The position numbers and the translations under genes were made by a program. Shown one piece after another: positions 16,483 through 24,390 of a DNA stretch of 64,000 bases. Position 1 is the first letter of the stretch. Each line of letters begins with the position of its first letter. This DNA is from Limnohabitans sp. (lineage in GTDB: Bacteria; Pseudomonadota; Gammaproteobacteria; Burkholderiales; Burkholderiaceae_C), in assembly GCA_030158125.1 (NCBI GenBank), contig JAOATL010000010.1:186001-250000 (forward strand). Direction: 5' to 3'. The notes under the pieces are model-generated. The model had not been told where the DNA came from, searched no databases, and saw only the letters and a list, made by a program, of their open reading frames with translations.

Positions 16483-17697
16483 CTAGACGCGTTCCAAAAT
16501 GAGCGCAATCCCCTGGCCGACACCAATGCACATGGTGCAAAGCGCATAGCGGCCGCCGGTGGCATGCAAACGGTTCACGGCCGTTGTGGCCAAACGCGCA
16601 CCCGAAGCACCCAAAGGGTGACCCAAGGCAATGGCGCCACCCCATGCATTCACGCGCTCGTCGTCGTCTTTCAAACCCAACATGCGCAGCACGGCCAAGC
16701 CTTGCGCCGCAAAGGCTTCGTTCAATTCAATGACATCGATTTGATCGAGCGTCAAACCTGTTTGCGCCAATACTTTCAAGGTGGCGGGTGCGGGGCCAAT
16801 GCCCATCACACGGGGTGCCACGCCAGCCGTGGCCATGCCCACCACACGGGCTCGGGGCGTCAGGCTGTACTTGCCCGCCATGGTTTCGTTGGCCAGCAAC
16901 AAGGCACAAGCGCCGTCGTTCACGCCACTGGCATTGCCAGCAGTCACAGTGCCATCAGGGCGCACCACACCTTTGAGCTTGGCCAAAGATTCGATGCTGG
17001 TTTCGCGGGGATGCTCGTCGGTGTCCACGATGATGGCATCGCCTTTTTTCTGAGGAATGCTGACGGGAATAATTTCACGCGCAAAGTGGCCCGCCTTTTG
17101 AGCAGCCACCGCTTTCATTTGGCTGGCCAAGGCCATGCGGTCTTGTGCTTCGCGCTCAATTTTGTAATCGGTGGCCACGTTCTCGGCGGTCTCGGGCATG
17201 GAATCCACACCGTATTTTTCCTTCATCAATTTGTTGACGAAGCGCCAGCCAATGGTGGTGTCGTACACGGCATTGGCGCGGCTAAAAGCCGACTCGGCTT
17301 TGGGCATCACAAACGGTGCGCGGCTCATGCTTTCCACGCCGCCGGCAATCATCAAGCCGGCTTCGCCCGATTTGATGGCACGTGAAGCAGAGCCCACGGC
17401 ATCCAAACCTGAACCGCACAAACGGTTGAGGGTGGCGCCAGGCACTTCAATGGGCAAGCCTGCCAACAAGCTGCTCATGTGCGCCACATTGCGATTGTCT
17501 TCACCGGCTTGGTTGGCGTTGCCATACAACACGTCAGTCACGGCGGCCCAATCCACTTGCGGGTTGCGCGCCATCAGGGCACGAATGGGAATAGCCCCCA
17601 GGTCATCGGTACGAACGCTGGACAGAGCGCCACCGTAACGGCCGAAAGGCGTGCGGATGGCGTCACAAATAAAGGCTTGGGTGATGTTGGAACTCAT
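16483..17697 (-). CDS. Acetyl-CoA C-acyltransferase, 3-oxoadipyl-CoA thiolase type
   Basis: A 404-residue thiolase with catalytic Cys94 (NRLCGSG), GHPLGASGAR with the active-site His, and the C-terminal CMCIGVGQG Cys. The segment GNANQAGEDNRNVAHM is typical of the PcaF/PaaJ 3-oxoadipyl-CoA thiolases, which cleave 3-oxoadipyl-CoA into acetyl-CoA and succinyl-CoA at the end of the beta-ketoadipate and phenylacetate pathways. The window also holds a phthalate-type cluster (feeding protocatechuate) and part of a paa pathway, either of which needs such an enzyme, though it is not adjacent to them. A general acetyl-CoA acetyltransferase cannot be excluded. A perfect inverted repeat lies upstream. 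Confidence 0.82.
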   Translation of the reverse strand: MSSNITQAFICDAIRTPFGRYGGALSSVRTDDLGAIPIRALMARNPQVDWAAVTDVLYGNANQAGEDNRNVAHMSSLLAGLPIEVPGATLNRLCGSGLDAVGSASRAIKSGEAGLMIAGGVESMSRAPFVMPKAESAFSRANAVYDTTIGWRFVNKLMKEKYGVDSMPETAENVATDYKIEREAQDRMALASQMKAVAAQKAGHFAREIIPVSIPQKKGDAIIVDTDEHPRETSIESLAKLKGVVRPDGTVTAGNASGVNDGACALLLANETMAGKYSLTPRARVVGMATAGVAPRVMGIGPAPATLKVLAQTGLTLDQIDVIELNEAFAAQGLAVLRMLGLKDDDERVNAWGGAIALGHPLGASGARLATTAVNRLHATGGRYALCTMCIGVGQGIALILERV

Positions 17698-17732
17698 GGT
17701 GGCTCTTTGCTATGGATGTGAGGTTTTTCAAG

Positions 17733-17756
17733 AATCATGCAATATAGTGCATGATT
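17733..17756. promoter_or_regulatory. Perfect inverted repeat upstream of the thiolase gene (candidate operator)
   Basis: AATCATGCA-ATATAG-TGCATGATT has perfect 9-base arms and lies 36 bases upstream of the thiolase start codon, in the divergent gap to the DUF1841 gene. Its size and symmetry suit a dimeric winged-helix or TetR-type regulator. No regulator gene is adjacent, so the binder is unknown. Confidence 0.6.
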
Positions 17757-17835
17757 GTTCTAAATTCAAGTTGGAATTGTCCCTAAAGCTTCCCCCTCAC
17801 CTTAACCCGAAATGCCCTTGGGTGACAATGTTGCC

Positions 17836-18273
17836 ATGCTGATACAACCCTCCCAAGCCGATGTGCGCAGATTCTTCTGTGGCACTTATGCCAAAGCCCG
17901 TTCAGGCGCCACGCTAGAGCCCATTGAGATTCTGGCCAGCCAATGGATTGACGAACATCCCGAGTACCACGCCGATTTCGCGGACGTCGATGCCGCCTTG
18001 GCCAGCATGTTGAACGTCGACCCTGCCAAAGAAAACCCGTTTTTGCATTTGTCCATGCACCTGTCCATCAGTGAGCAGTGCAGCATTGACCAACCACGCG
18101 GTATTCGCCAGGCCGTGGAGTTGCTCACTCACAAGCGCAATTCTTTGCACGAGGCGCATCACGCCACCATGGAGTGCCTAGGCCGCATGATTTACGAAAG
18201 CCAACGCTCTGGCCGTATGCCCGATGGCAATGTGTACATCGATTGCGTCCAAAAGCATGCCACCAAGGACTGA
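17836..18273 (+). CDS. DUF1841 family protein
   Basis: A 145-residue protein resembling the betaproteobacterial DUF1841 family (MLIQPSQADVRRFF at the start, HPEYHADF, NPFLHLSMHLSISEQ and the C-terminal GRMIYESQRSGRMPD). No signal peptide or membrane segment is visible, so it should be cytoplasmic. Its function is not known. I start at the ATG at 17836, where the family N-terminus begins, not at the ATG 24 bases upstream. It precedes the MoxR gene by about 130 bases and may be transcribed separately. Confidence 0.82.
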   Translation: MLIQPSQADVRRFFCGTYAKARSGATLEPIEILASQWIDEHPEYHADFADVDAALASMLNVDPAKENPFLHLSMHLSISEQCSIDQPRGIRQAVELLTHKRNSLHEAHHATMECLGRMIYESQRSGRMPDGNVYIDCVQKHATKD

Positions 18274-18403
18274 AGGGGCGAATTGAGCACTTAGGCCGCG
18301 GCGCAGGTCACAGAAGCGACATTCAAGACGGGCAACCCCAAGTCCCAAGCAGGTGTTTCTCGCGCACAATCAAAACAACATCAACCACTCTCGCTTGCTC
18401 ACT

Positions 18404-19246
18404 ATGAAATTCCAAGGCACCGACAACTACGTCGCCACGCAAGATTTGAAATTGGCCGTGAACGCCGCCATCACCTTGAAGCGCCCATTGCTGGTCAAAG
18501 GTGAACCGGGCACAGGCAAAACCATGCTGGCCGAAGAAGTGTCTGAAGCGCTGGGCTTGAAGCTCATTCAGTGGCACATCAAGTCCACCACCAAAGCGCA
18601 ACAAGGCTTGTACGAATACGACGCCGTCAGCCGTCTGCGCGACAGCCAGTTGGGCGACGAAAAAGTCAAGAACATCGACAACTACATCATCAAGGGTGTG
18701 CTCTGGCAAGCCTTCACCTCGGAAGAGCCTGTGGCCATTTTGATTGATGAAATTGACAAGGCAGACATTGAGTTTCCCAATGACTTGCTGCGCGAAATCG
18801 ATCGCATGGAGTTTTACTGCTACGAAACACGTCAGCTGATCAAAGCCAAGACACGTCCCTTGGTGTTCATCACTTCCAACAATGAAAAAGAATTGCCCGA
18901 CGCCTTCTTGCGCCGCTGCTTCTTCCACTACATCAAGTTCCCTGAAGCCGACACCATGAAGCAAATTGTGGATGTGCACTTCCCCAACTTGAAAAAAGAA
19001 TTGCTCACCGTTGCGTTGAAAAATTTCTACGACGTGCGCGGTTTGCCCGGCCTCAAAAAGAAACCTTCCACCAGCGAATTGCTCGACTGGCTCAAGTTGT
19101 TGGTGGCCGAAGACATTCCTTTGGAAGCCTTGCAAAGCGCCGATCAAAAAGTGAGCGTGCCGCCCTTGGTGGGTGCCTTGCTGAAAAACGAGCAAGACGT
19201 CAGCTTGTTTGAAAAGCTGGTGTTCATGAACCAACGCAACCGGTAA
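18404..19246 (+). CDS. MoxR-type AAA+ ATPase
   Basis: A 280-residue AAA+ ATPase with Walker A GEPGTGKT (residues 33-40), Walker B VAILIDEIDKAD, and sensor 1 PLVFITSNNEKELPDAFLRRCF with the arginine finger region. MoxR ATPases act as chaperone-like remodelers and usually pair with a VWA protein; here a CoxE-like VWA gene lies about 900 bases downstream on the same strand with only small genes between. The target of the pair is unknown; characterised relatives activate metallo-enzymes such as CO or methanol dehydrogenase. The ATG at 18404 fits the family N-terminus (MKFQGTDNYVA). Confidence 0.92.
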   Translation: MKFQGTDNYVATQDLKLAVNAAITLKRPLLVKGEPGTGKTMLAEEVSEALGLKLIQWHIKSTTKAQQGLYEYDAVSRLRDSQLGDEKVKNIDNYIIKGVLWQAFTSEEPVAILIDEIDKADIEFPNDLLREIDRMEFYCYETRQLIKAKTRPLVFITSNNEKELPDAFLRRCFFHYIKFPEADTMKQIVDVHFPNLKKELLTVALKNFYDVRGLPGLKKKPSTSELLDWLKLLVAEDIPLEALQSADQKVSVPPLVGALLKNEQDVSLFEKLVFMNQRNR

Positions 19247-19250
19247 AAAC

Positions 19251-19538
19251 ATGTCACGCAACTTGCTCACTGAAGGTTTGTCGGACGCCGTCGGCTTTGT
19301 GGGCGGCGCCCTGCTTGGTTTTTGGGCGGGCCGCCTTCTGGGCTGGAATGTGTTTGCGGCGGGCTACGGCAGCGACAGCATCGGCGGCATTGTGTTGGTG
19401 GGTTTGGGCGGCGGCTTGGGTTTGCAATTGGCCAGGCGGTGGCAAGCGCAACAAGCGGCGGCCAAGCCCGAGCCTGTAACGCAAGACGCGTCAAATTCCG
19501 ACGCCCCCAACAACGGCGCCTCGAAAGACAAACGATGA
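19251..19538 (+). CDS. Small glycine-rich membrane protein between moxR and GNAT genes
   Basis: Not recognised. The 95 residues contain two predicted membrane-spanning stretches rich in Gly (GFVGGALLGFWAGRLLGW and IGGIVLVGLGGGLGLQLA), then a basic and polar tail of about 35 residues with Gln, Ala, Asn and Asp. The GxxxG-like spacing suggests tight helix packing. It begins 4 bases after moxR and overlaps the next gene by ATGA, so it is part of a translationally coupled operon and probably real. It could anchor the MoxR/VWA machinery to the membrane (inference). Confidence 0.7.
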   Translation: MSRNLLTEGLSDAVGFVGGALLGFWAGRLLGWNVFAAGYGSDSIGGIVLVGLGGGLGLQLARRWQAQQAAAKPEPVTQDASNSDAPNNGASKDKR

Positions 19539-20152
19539 GCTCGCCCCATCTTTTTACCCAAACCATTCACCTCAAAGGCCAGTACGCCGAGCTGGTGCCC
19601 TTGACGGCGTCTCACCACGACGATTTGGTCGAAGCCGTGAAAGATGGCGAGCTTTGGCGCCATTGGTATACCTTCATTCCCACGCCAGAAAAAATGGCCG
19701 ATGAAATTGCGCGCCGCCTGAACTTGCACAAGGCAGGCAGCTTGCTGCCTTTCACAGTGATGGTCAACGGCAAGGCGGTGGGCATGACCACTTACATGCA
19801 CATCGACGCACCCAACCTTCGTGTTGAGATTGGCTCCACGTGGTACCGCAGCAGTGTGCAACGCTCACCCGTCAACACCGAATGCAAACGCCTGCTGTTG
19901 GCCCATGCATTTGAGCAGCTTCACTGCAATGCGGTGGAGTTTAGAACGCACTTCTTCAACCAACAAAGCCGCCGCGCCATTGAGCGTCTGGGTGCCAAGT
20001 TGGATGGCGTGTTGCGCAACCATCAAATCAACCATCACCCTGATGCCCCGGGCGCACTGCGCGACACCTGTGTGTACAGCATTCTCAACACCGAGTGGCC
20101 ATCGGTCAAAGCCCACTTGGACTATCAACTCAGTCGTTCGCGCGAGGCCTGA
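19535..20152 (+). CDS. GNAT family N-acetyltransferase (RimJ/RimL-like)
   Basis: A 205-residue acetyltransferase: LKGQYAELVPLTASHHDDL at the N-terminus is the typical RimL-like start, VGMTTYMHI and EIGSTWYRSSVQ form the central strands, and the C-terminal NQQSRRAIERLGAKLDGVLR is the characteristic motif B/C end. It would transfer an acetyl group from acetyl-CoA to an amino group of a protein or small molecule; the target is unknown. ATGA overlap with the preceding small membrane protein and a 3-base gap to the VWA gene put it inside the MoxR/VWA operon, which is unusual company. Confidence 0.88.
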   Translation: MSSPHLFTQTIHLKGQYAELVPLTASHHDDLVEAVKDGELWRHWYTFIPTPEKMADEIARRLNLHKAGSLLPFTVMVNGKAVGMTTYMHIDAPNLRVEIGSTWYRSSVQRSPVNTECKRLLLAHAFEQLHCNAVEFRTHFFNQQSRRAIERLGAKLDGVLRNHQINHHPDAPGALRDTCVYSILNTEWPSVKAHLDYQLSRSREA

Positions 20153-20155
20153 AGC

Positions 20156-21340
20156 ATGCTGATCGATTTCTTCTACACCCTGCGCGCCGCCAAGTTGCCG
20201 GTGTCTGTGCGTGAATATCTGAACGTCTTAGAAGCCCTGCAAGCCAACGTGGTTGGCCCAGCTTCAGACGCCTGCAGCATTGATGATTTCTACCACTTAA
20301 GCCGCACCATCATGGTGAAGGACGAGAAGCACTACGACAAGTTTGACAAAGCCTTTGGTGCTTATTTCAAGGGCGTTGAAATGCTGACCGATTTCACCAA
20401 AGACGTTCCCCTGGATTGGCTGCAAAAAATATTAGAAAAAGAACTCACGCCCGAACAAAAAGCCGCCATTGAAAAAATGGGCTGGGACGAGCTGATGGAG
20501 ACCTTGAAGAAGCGTCTCGAAGAACAAAAAGAGCGCCACGAAGGTGGCAACAAATGGATTGGCACAGGCGGCACCTCTCCTTTTGGCAATGGCGGTCAAA
20601 ACCCTCAGGGCATTCGGATTGGCGGTAAAGGCGGTCAACGCAGTGCTGTGAAGGTGTGGGAACAACGCGCCTACCGCGACTACGACGACACCCAAGAACT
20701 GGGCACCCGCAACATCAAAGTGGCCTTGCGCCGCCTGCGTAAATTTGCCCGTGAAGGCTCTGTCGAAGAACTGGATTTGCCCGACACCATTCGCGCCACC
20801 GCGGCCAACGCCGGCTACTTGGACATCAAAATGATTCCAGAGCGCCACAACAACGTGAAGGTTTTGTTGTTGATGGACGTGGGTGGCACCATGGACGATC
20901 ACATTGCGCGTGTCGAAGAGTTGTTTTCGGCTGCCAAAGCAGAGTTCAAGCACCTAGAGTTTTATTACTTCCACAATTGCGTGTACGACTTCATGTGGAA
21001 GAACAACAAGCGTCGCTACGCCGAGAAGTTTCCCACCTGGGACATTCTGCGCAAGTACAACAAAGATTACAAATTGATCTTTGTGGGCGACGCCACCATG
21101 AGCCCCTACGAAATTTTGCAGCGTGGCGGCAGCGTGGAATACAACAACGAAGAAACCGGTGCCGAGTGGCTGCAACGCCTCACGCACACCTTTCCAAAAT
21201 TTGCGTGGATCAACCCCGAGCCGCAAGGCGTTTGGCAGTACCGCCAAAGCATTGCCGTCATTCAGCAGCTCATGAGCAACCGCATGTTCCCGCTCACCCT
21301 CAAGGGTTTGGAAGACGCCATGCGCATGATGAGCAAATAA
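20156..21340 (+). CDS. CoxE-like VWA domain protein, partner of MoxR
   Basis: A 394-residue protein. The N-terminal half contains a helical region (LIDFFYTLRAAKLPVSVREY) and a charged, Gly-rich linker near residues 118-162. The VWA domain begins at VKVLLLMDVGGTMDDH (Asp241); the metal-binding MIDAS reads DxGGT instead of DxSxS, so it is altered though the first Asp is kept. Later LIFVGDATMSPYE provides the second conserved Asp. It matches the VWA proteins that travel with MoxR ATPases. The preceding genes are coupled to it, so the set probably acts together on an unidentified target. Confidence 0.85.
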   Translation: MLIDFFYTLRAAKLPVSVREYLNVLEALQANVVGPASDACSIDDFYHLSRTIMVKDEKHYDKFDKAFGAYFKGVEMLTDFTKDVPLDWLQKILEKELTPEQKAAIEKMGWDELMETLKKRLEEQKERHEGGNKWIGTGGTSPFGNGGQNPQGIRIGGKGGQRSAVKVWEQRAYRDYDDTQELGTRNIKVALRRLRKFAREGSVEELDLPDTIRATAANAGYLDIKMIPERHNNVKVLLLMDVGGTMDDHIARVEELFSAAKAEFKHLEFYYFHNCVYDFMWKNNKRRYAEKFPTWDILRKYNKDYKLIFVGDATMSPYEILQRGGSVEYNNEETGAEWLQRLTHTFPKFAWINPEPQGVWQYRQSIAVIQQLMSNRMFPLTLKGLEDAMRMMSK

Positions 21341-21362
21341 TTTTTCAGATCAGGAGACTTTC

Positions 21363-21659
21363 ATGGCCAAGGCGTACATCATTGGACAAGTGACCGTTCA
21401 CAACCCTGAGGGCTACACCCAGTACTCACAACACGTGCCCGGCACACTGGCCCAATACGGTGGAAAATATTTGGTGCGAGGTGGCGATTGCACGCAACTT
21501 GAGGGCACTGCGCAAGGCAATCGCCGTGTGGTCATTGAGTTTGCCAGCCGTGCAGCCGCTGAGGCTTGGTACAACAGCCCTGAATACCAAGCCATCTTGC
21601 CGCACCGCAAAGCCAATTCAGAGGGTCACATTGCCCTTGTGGATGGGTTTGAAGGCTAA
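21363..21659 (+). CDS. DUF1330 family protein
   Basis: A 98-residue ferredoxin-like fold protein with the DUF1330 landmarks KAYIIGQVTVHNPEGYTQY, GGKYLVRGG and the typical RRVVIEFASRAAAEAWYNSP near the middle. A good Shine-Dalgarno (AGGAGA) precedes the ATG. No catalytic role has been established for the family. It starts 22 bases behind the VWA gene and may be the last gene of that operon; a tRNA gene follows 12 bases later. Confidence 0.9.
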   Translation: MAKAYIIGQVTVHNPEGYTQYSQHVPGTLAQYGGKYLVRGGDCTQLEGTAQGNRRVVIEFASRAAAEAWYNSPEYQAILPHRKANSEGHIALVDGFEG

Positions 21660-21671
21660 AATTGGCCAACC

Positions 21672-21746
21672 GCCGCCGTAGTTCAATGGATAGAACGAGT
21701 GCCTCCTAAGCGCTAGATACAGGTTCGATTCCTGTCGGAGGCACCA
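21672..21746 (+). tRNA. tRNA-Arg (anticodon CCT)
   Basis: A complete cloverleaf of 75 bases with encoded CCA: D stem GTTC/GAAC, anticodon stem AGTGC/GCGCT with loop CTCCTAA (anticodon CCT, reads AGG), four-base variable region, T arm ACAGG-TTCGATT-CCTGT and discriminator A. The acceptor stem GCCGCCG pairs with CGGAGGC except for a G4/A69 mismatch. All other helices are intact. Confidence 0.96.
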
Positions 21747-21752
21747 GCCCCC

Positions 21753-22306
21753 TCAACTCTCCAACTCAATCTTCCTGTCCCGCGCCAATTTGGTCCAACG
21801 CTCAATGTCCGCTTTGACATAAGCCGTAAAGGCATCGGGCGACAAAGGCATCAAGGCCACAGCCTCGGAAGAAAGTTTGTCTTTGAAGTCTTGTTGCGCC
21901 AAGACTTGCGCCAATGCATCGCTTAAGGTTTTAACCACATTGGGCGGCATGCCTGCGGGCCCCACAATGCCATACCACTGCTGGCCGTCAAAGCCTTTGT
22001 AACCCAGCTCTTCAAAGGTGGGCACATCTTTCAACAGTTCATGGCGATGCGCACCCGTCACCGCCAAGGGTCGCATTCTGCCGCTGCGGATGTGCGGTAA
22101 AGCGCCAGCCAGGCTGGGGAACAAGGCCTGGGTTTGGCCAGACGCTCGCAGGTGGCGCGCGCAATCATGTCGGCACCGCCGCCAGCCGCAACGGGCACGA
22201 CGTAACGAATCGTTTTGAGCGGGTAATTGCTTTGAGCGATTGACCAGGGTGCAATGGCCGATGCGGCCGTTGCCAAAATGAATTGCCGTCTGTTGTTTGA
22301 AATCAT
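21753..22306 (-). pseudogene. Bug/TctC receptor pseudogene (internal deletion and frameshift)
   Basis: The first 58 residues from the ATG at 22306 are a normal Bug N-terminus: signal peptide (MISNNRRQFILATAASAIA), then IRYVVPVAAGGGADMIAR. After CERLAK the frame shifts. The C-terminal 120 or so residues (FPSLAGALPHIRSGRMRPLA to the stop at 21753) resume in another frame as a normal Bug C-terminus. Comparison with the intact receptor at 30888-31871 shows that roughly 140 residues between these points, including the VPYKG region, are missing. The junction lies near 22120-22140. It begins six bases beyond the tRNA-Arg CCA end. It cannot make a working receptor. Confidence 0.88.
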
Positions 22307-22340
22307 GAATGCCTCCAAAGACATCTTAGACGCAAGCCGG

Positions 22341-23084
22341 TCAATTTGGTTTAAGGCATTTCCCTTTGAGTGACAAAACCTCTTGTTGCAGGTCGGCAGA
22401 CCATGCTCTGCGGTCTCTGTCGTTGGCCAGTTGGGCAGGACCAAAATTCACAACGGCCCTCAAACTCTGTGCATTCAAGGTCGACCATACAGACGCCAGC
22501 AAGGTGTCATCATCGATATAACGCGCTGCCATGCTGATGCGCCCAGTGGCCGCGTCTACAAACTGCAAAGCCAAAGGCTGAATGGGTGCTTGCGCTTCAA
22601 GCGCCGATTGAATCAGGTTGGCATGAAACGGCAGCAAGCCAATGCCGTCACCTGTGGTGCCTTCTGGAAATACGCCCAGCACATCGCCATTGCGCAAAGA
22701 CTGCGCCATGTCTTTGACCATGCGCATGGCATCCTTGCGTTGTGCGCGTTGGATGTACAAAGTACCGCCGCCAGTGGCCAATGTACCGAGCACAGGCCAG
22801 TCTCGCAATTCCGATTTAGACACGAAGCGGCAATGCCGCGTGGCATGAATGACCACGATGTCTAGCCAAGAAATGTGATTGCAAACCAAGAGCGCAGGGC
22901 CAGACGCAACGGGCTGCCCGCGAATTTCCAAATCAATGCCCCAAATCCGCAGGAGCTGCATGGCCCACACTTGCACGCGGGCGTCACGTTGCTGTTGGCT
23001 CAGTTGTGGAAACCGAAAATAAATGGTCACCCACCCCACCAACACATGCCAAATGCCACGCAGCAATTTGAGGGCTGCGCGCAT
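22341..23084 (-). CDS. plsC: 1-acyl-sn-glycerol-3-phosphate acyltransferase (PlsC family)
   Basis: A 247-residue membrane-associated acyltransferase with the catalytic motif NHISWLD (His70, Asp75) and the phosphate-binding FPEGTT (around 139-144); GTLYIQR is the third block. An N-terminal hydrophobic stretch (LLRGIWHVLVGWVTIYF) anchors it to the inner membrane. It transfers an acyl chain to lysophosphatidate to give phosphatidate. It starts 2 bases after the pyrC' stop and is therefore probably co-transcribed with the pyrimidine genes. The lysophospholipid substrate may differ, since the genome may hold several PlsC paralogs. Confidence 0.88.
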   Translation of the reverse strand: MRAALKLLRGIWHVLVGWVTIYFRFPQLSQQQRDARVQVWAMQLLRIWGIDLEIRGQPVASGPALLVCNHISWLDIVVIHATRHCRFVSKSELRDWPVLGTLATGGGTLYIQRAQRKDAMRMVKDMAQSLRNGDVLGVFPEGTTGDGIGLLPFHANLIQSALEAQAPIQPLALQFVDAATGRISMAARYIDDDTLLASVWSTLNAQSLRAVVNFGPAQLANDRDRRAWSADLQQEVLSLKGKCLKPN

Positions 23085-23086
23085 GC

Positions 23087-24358
23087 TTAGGCTTGATAGG
23101 CCACTTGTCCGCTGACCAAGGTGCATTGCACACGGCCAGGCAAGTCATAGCCTGAGAAAGGCGTGTACTTGCCTTGGCTGCGCAAGTTCTCGGCCGTCAC
23201 TTGCCAGTGGGCTTCGGGGTCCAAGATGCACACGTCGGCTTGTGCGCCCACCTTTAACTGTCCCATGTCTTTGCCCAGCACCCGTGCAGCTTCGCTGGTA
23301 ATGGTGGCAATGGCACGCGACAAAGGTACTTTGCTGTCTTGCGACCATTTCAAGGCCAAGCTGAGCAACAACTCTAGGCCGGTGGCGCCGGGTTCGGCTT
23401 CGGCAAATGGCAGGGCTTTTTCATCTTCGCTCACAGGACTGTGGTCGGACACCAAGGCGTCGATGGTGCCATCGGCCAAGGCTTCGCGCAGGGCATCGCG
23501 ATCACGCTGTTGACGAAGCGGTGGCGACACGCGCGCACGGCTGTCAAAGTAGCCCACATCGGCGTCGGTCAGGTGCAGTGAATTGATGCTGACATCACAC
23601 GTCACAGACAAGCCTTCTGCTTTGGCCTGGCGCACCAAGGCCACGCCGGCCGCACTGCTGATGCGGCACAAATGCACATGGGCTTTGATGCTTTTGAGCA
23701 GTTCAAAAATGGTGTGCAAGGCAATGGTCTCGGCGGCAACGGGCACGCCCGACAAACCCATGCGCGTGGCCAAGGGGCCGCTGGCCGCAACGCCTTTGCC
23801 CAAGTGCAATTCTTGGGGGCGCAACCACACTGTGTAGCCAAATGAGTTGGCGTATTGCAAAGCGCGTTGCAGCACTTGGGTGTTTTCCAAAGCCACTTCA
23901 GCTTGGCTAAAACCCACGCAACCGGCTTCTGTGAGTTGAACCATTTCTGTCAGCACTTCGCCTTTGAGGCCGCGCGTTAACGCGCCCAGAGGCATGACCT
24001 TAGAGCGATTGAGTTTTTCTGCTTTGAAGCGAAGCATTTCCACCAAGCCTGGCTCGTCCAGCACAGGGTCTGTATCGGGCGGACACACCAAGCTGGTCAC
24101 ACCACCCGCTACAGCAGCTGCCAATTCTGAATCGAGCATGCCCTCGTGTTCGTGGCCTGGCTCTTTGAGCCGCACAGACAAATCGACCAAGCCTGGCATC
24201 ACGATGAGGCCTTTGGCATCGATGGTTTTTTGCGCTTGAAAATCTGCGGGCGCTTTGCCAATGGCCACAATTTTGCCAGCCGAGATGGCCACTTCGGCCA
24301 TGGTGTCGGTGTTGCTGGTGGGGTCGATGACACGGCCGCCTTGAATCAAAATTTTCAT
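23087..24358 (-). CDS. pyrC': Inactive dihydroorotase-like subunit (PyrC')
   Basis: A 423-residue amidohydrolase-fold protein of the class I dihydroorotase type, but the metal site is gone. The usual DxHxHLREPG is DLSVRLKEPG (residues 59-68), so both His are replaced. The position of the CHxS motif reads LCRISS, and the HHL region reads INSLHL. Only DALVSDHSP keeps an Asp. In Pseudomonas such pyrC' products are non-catalytic but needed to assemble active aspartate carbamoyltransferase with PyrB (established for that system). It lies directly behind pyrB, as there. A true dihydroorotase must be encoded elsewhere. Confidence 0.9.
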   Translation of the reverse strand: MKILIQGGRVIDPTSNTDTMAEVAISAGKIVAIGKAPADFQAQKTIDAKGLIVMPGLVDLSVRLKEPGHEHEGMLDSELAAAVAGGVTSLVCPPDTDPVLDEPGLVEMLRFKAEKLNRSKVMPLGALTRGLKGEVLTEMVQLTEAGCVGFSQAEVALENTQVLQRALQYANSFGYTVWLRPQELHLGKGVAASGPLATRMGLSGVPVAAETIALHTIFELLKSIKAHVHLCRISSAAGVALVRQAKAEGLSVTCDVSINSLHLTDADVGYFDSRARVSPPLRQQRDRDALREALADGTIDALVSDHSPVSEDEKALPFAEAEPGATGLELLLSLALKWSQDSKVPLSRAIATITSEAARVLGKDMGQLKVGAQADVCILDPEAHWQVTAENLRSQGKYTPFSGYDLPGRVQCTLVSGQVAYQA

Positions 24359-24390
24359 GGTCTTTTTCTTTCTTCTTCTACTTCTGCTGA

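Noticed and set aside
16471..17385. A 304-codon frame antisense to the thiolase
   Set aside because: Repetitive His/Gly-rich translation typical of an antisense shadow.
18323..19270. A 315-codon frame antisense to the MoxR gene
   Set aside because: It mirrors the codon pattern of the MoxR gene and contains no recognisable domain.
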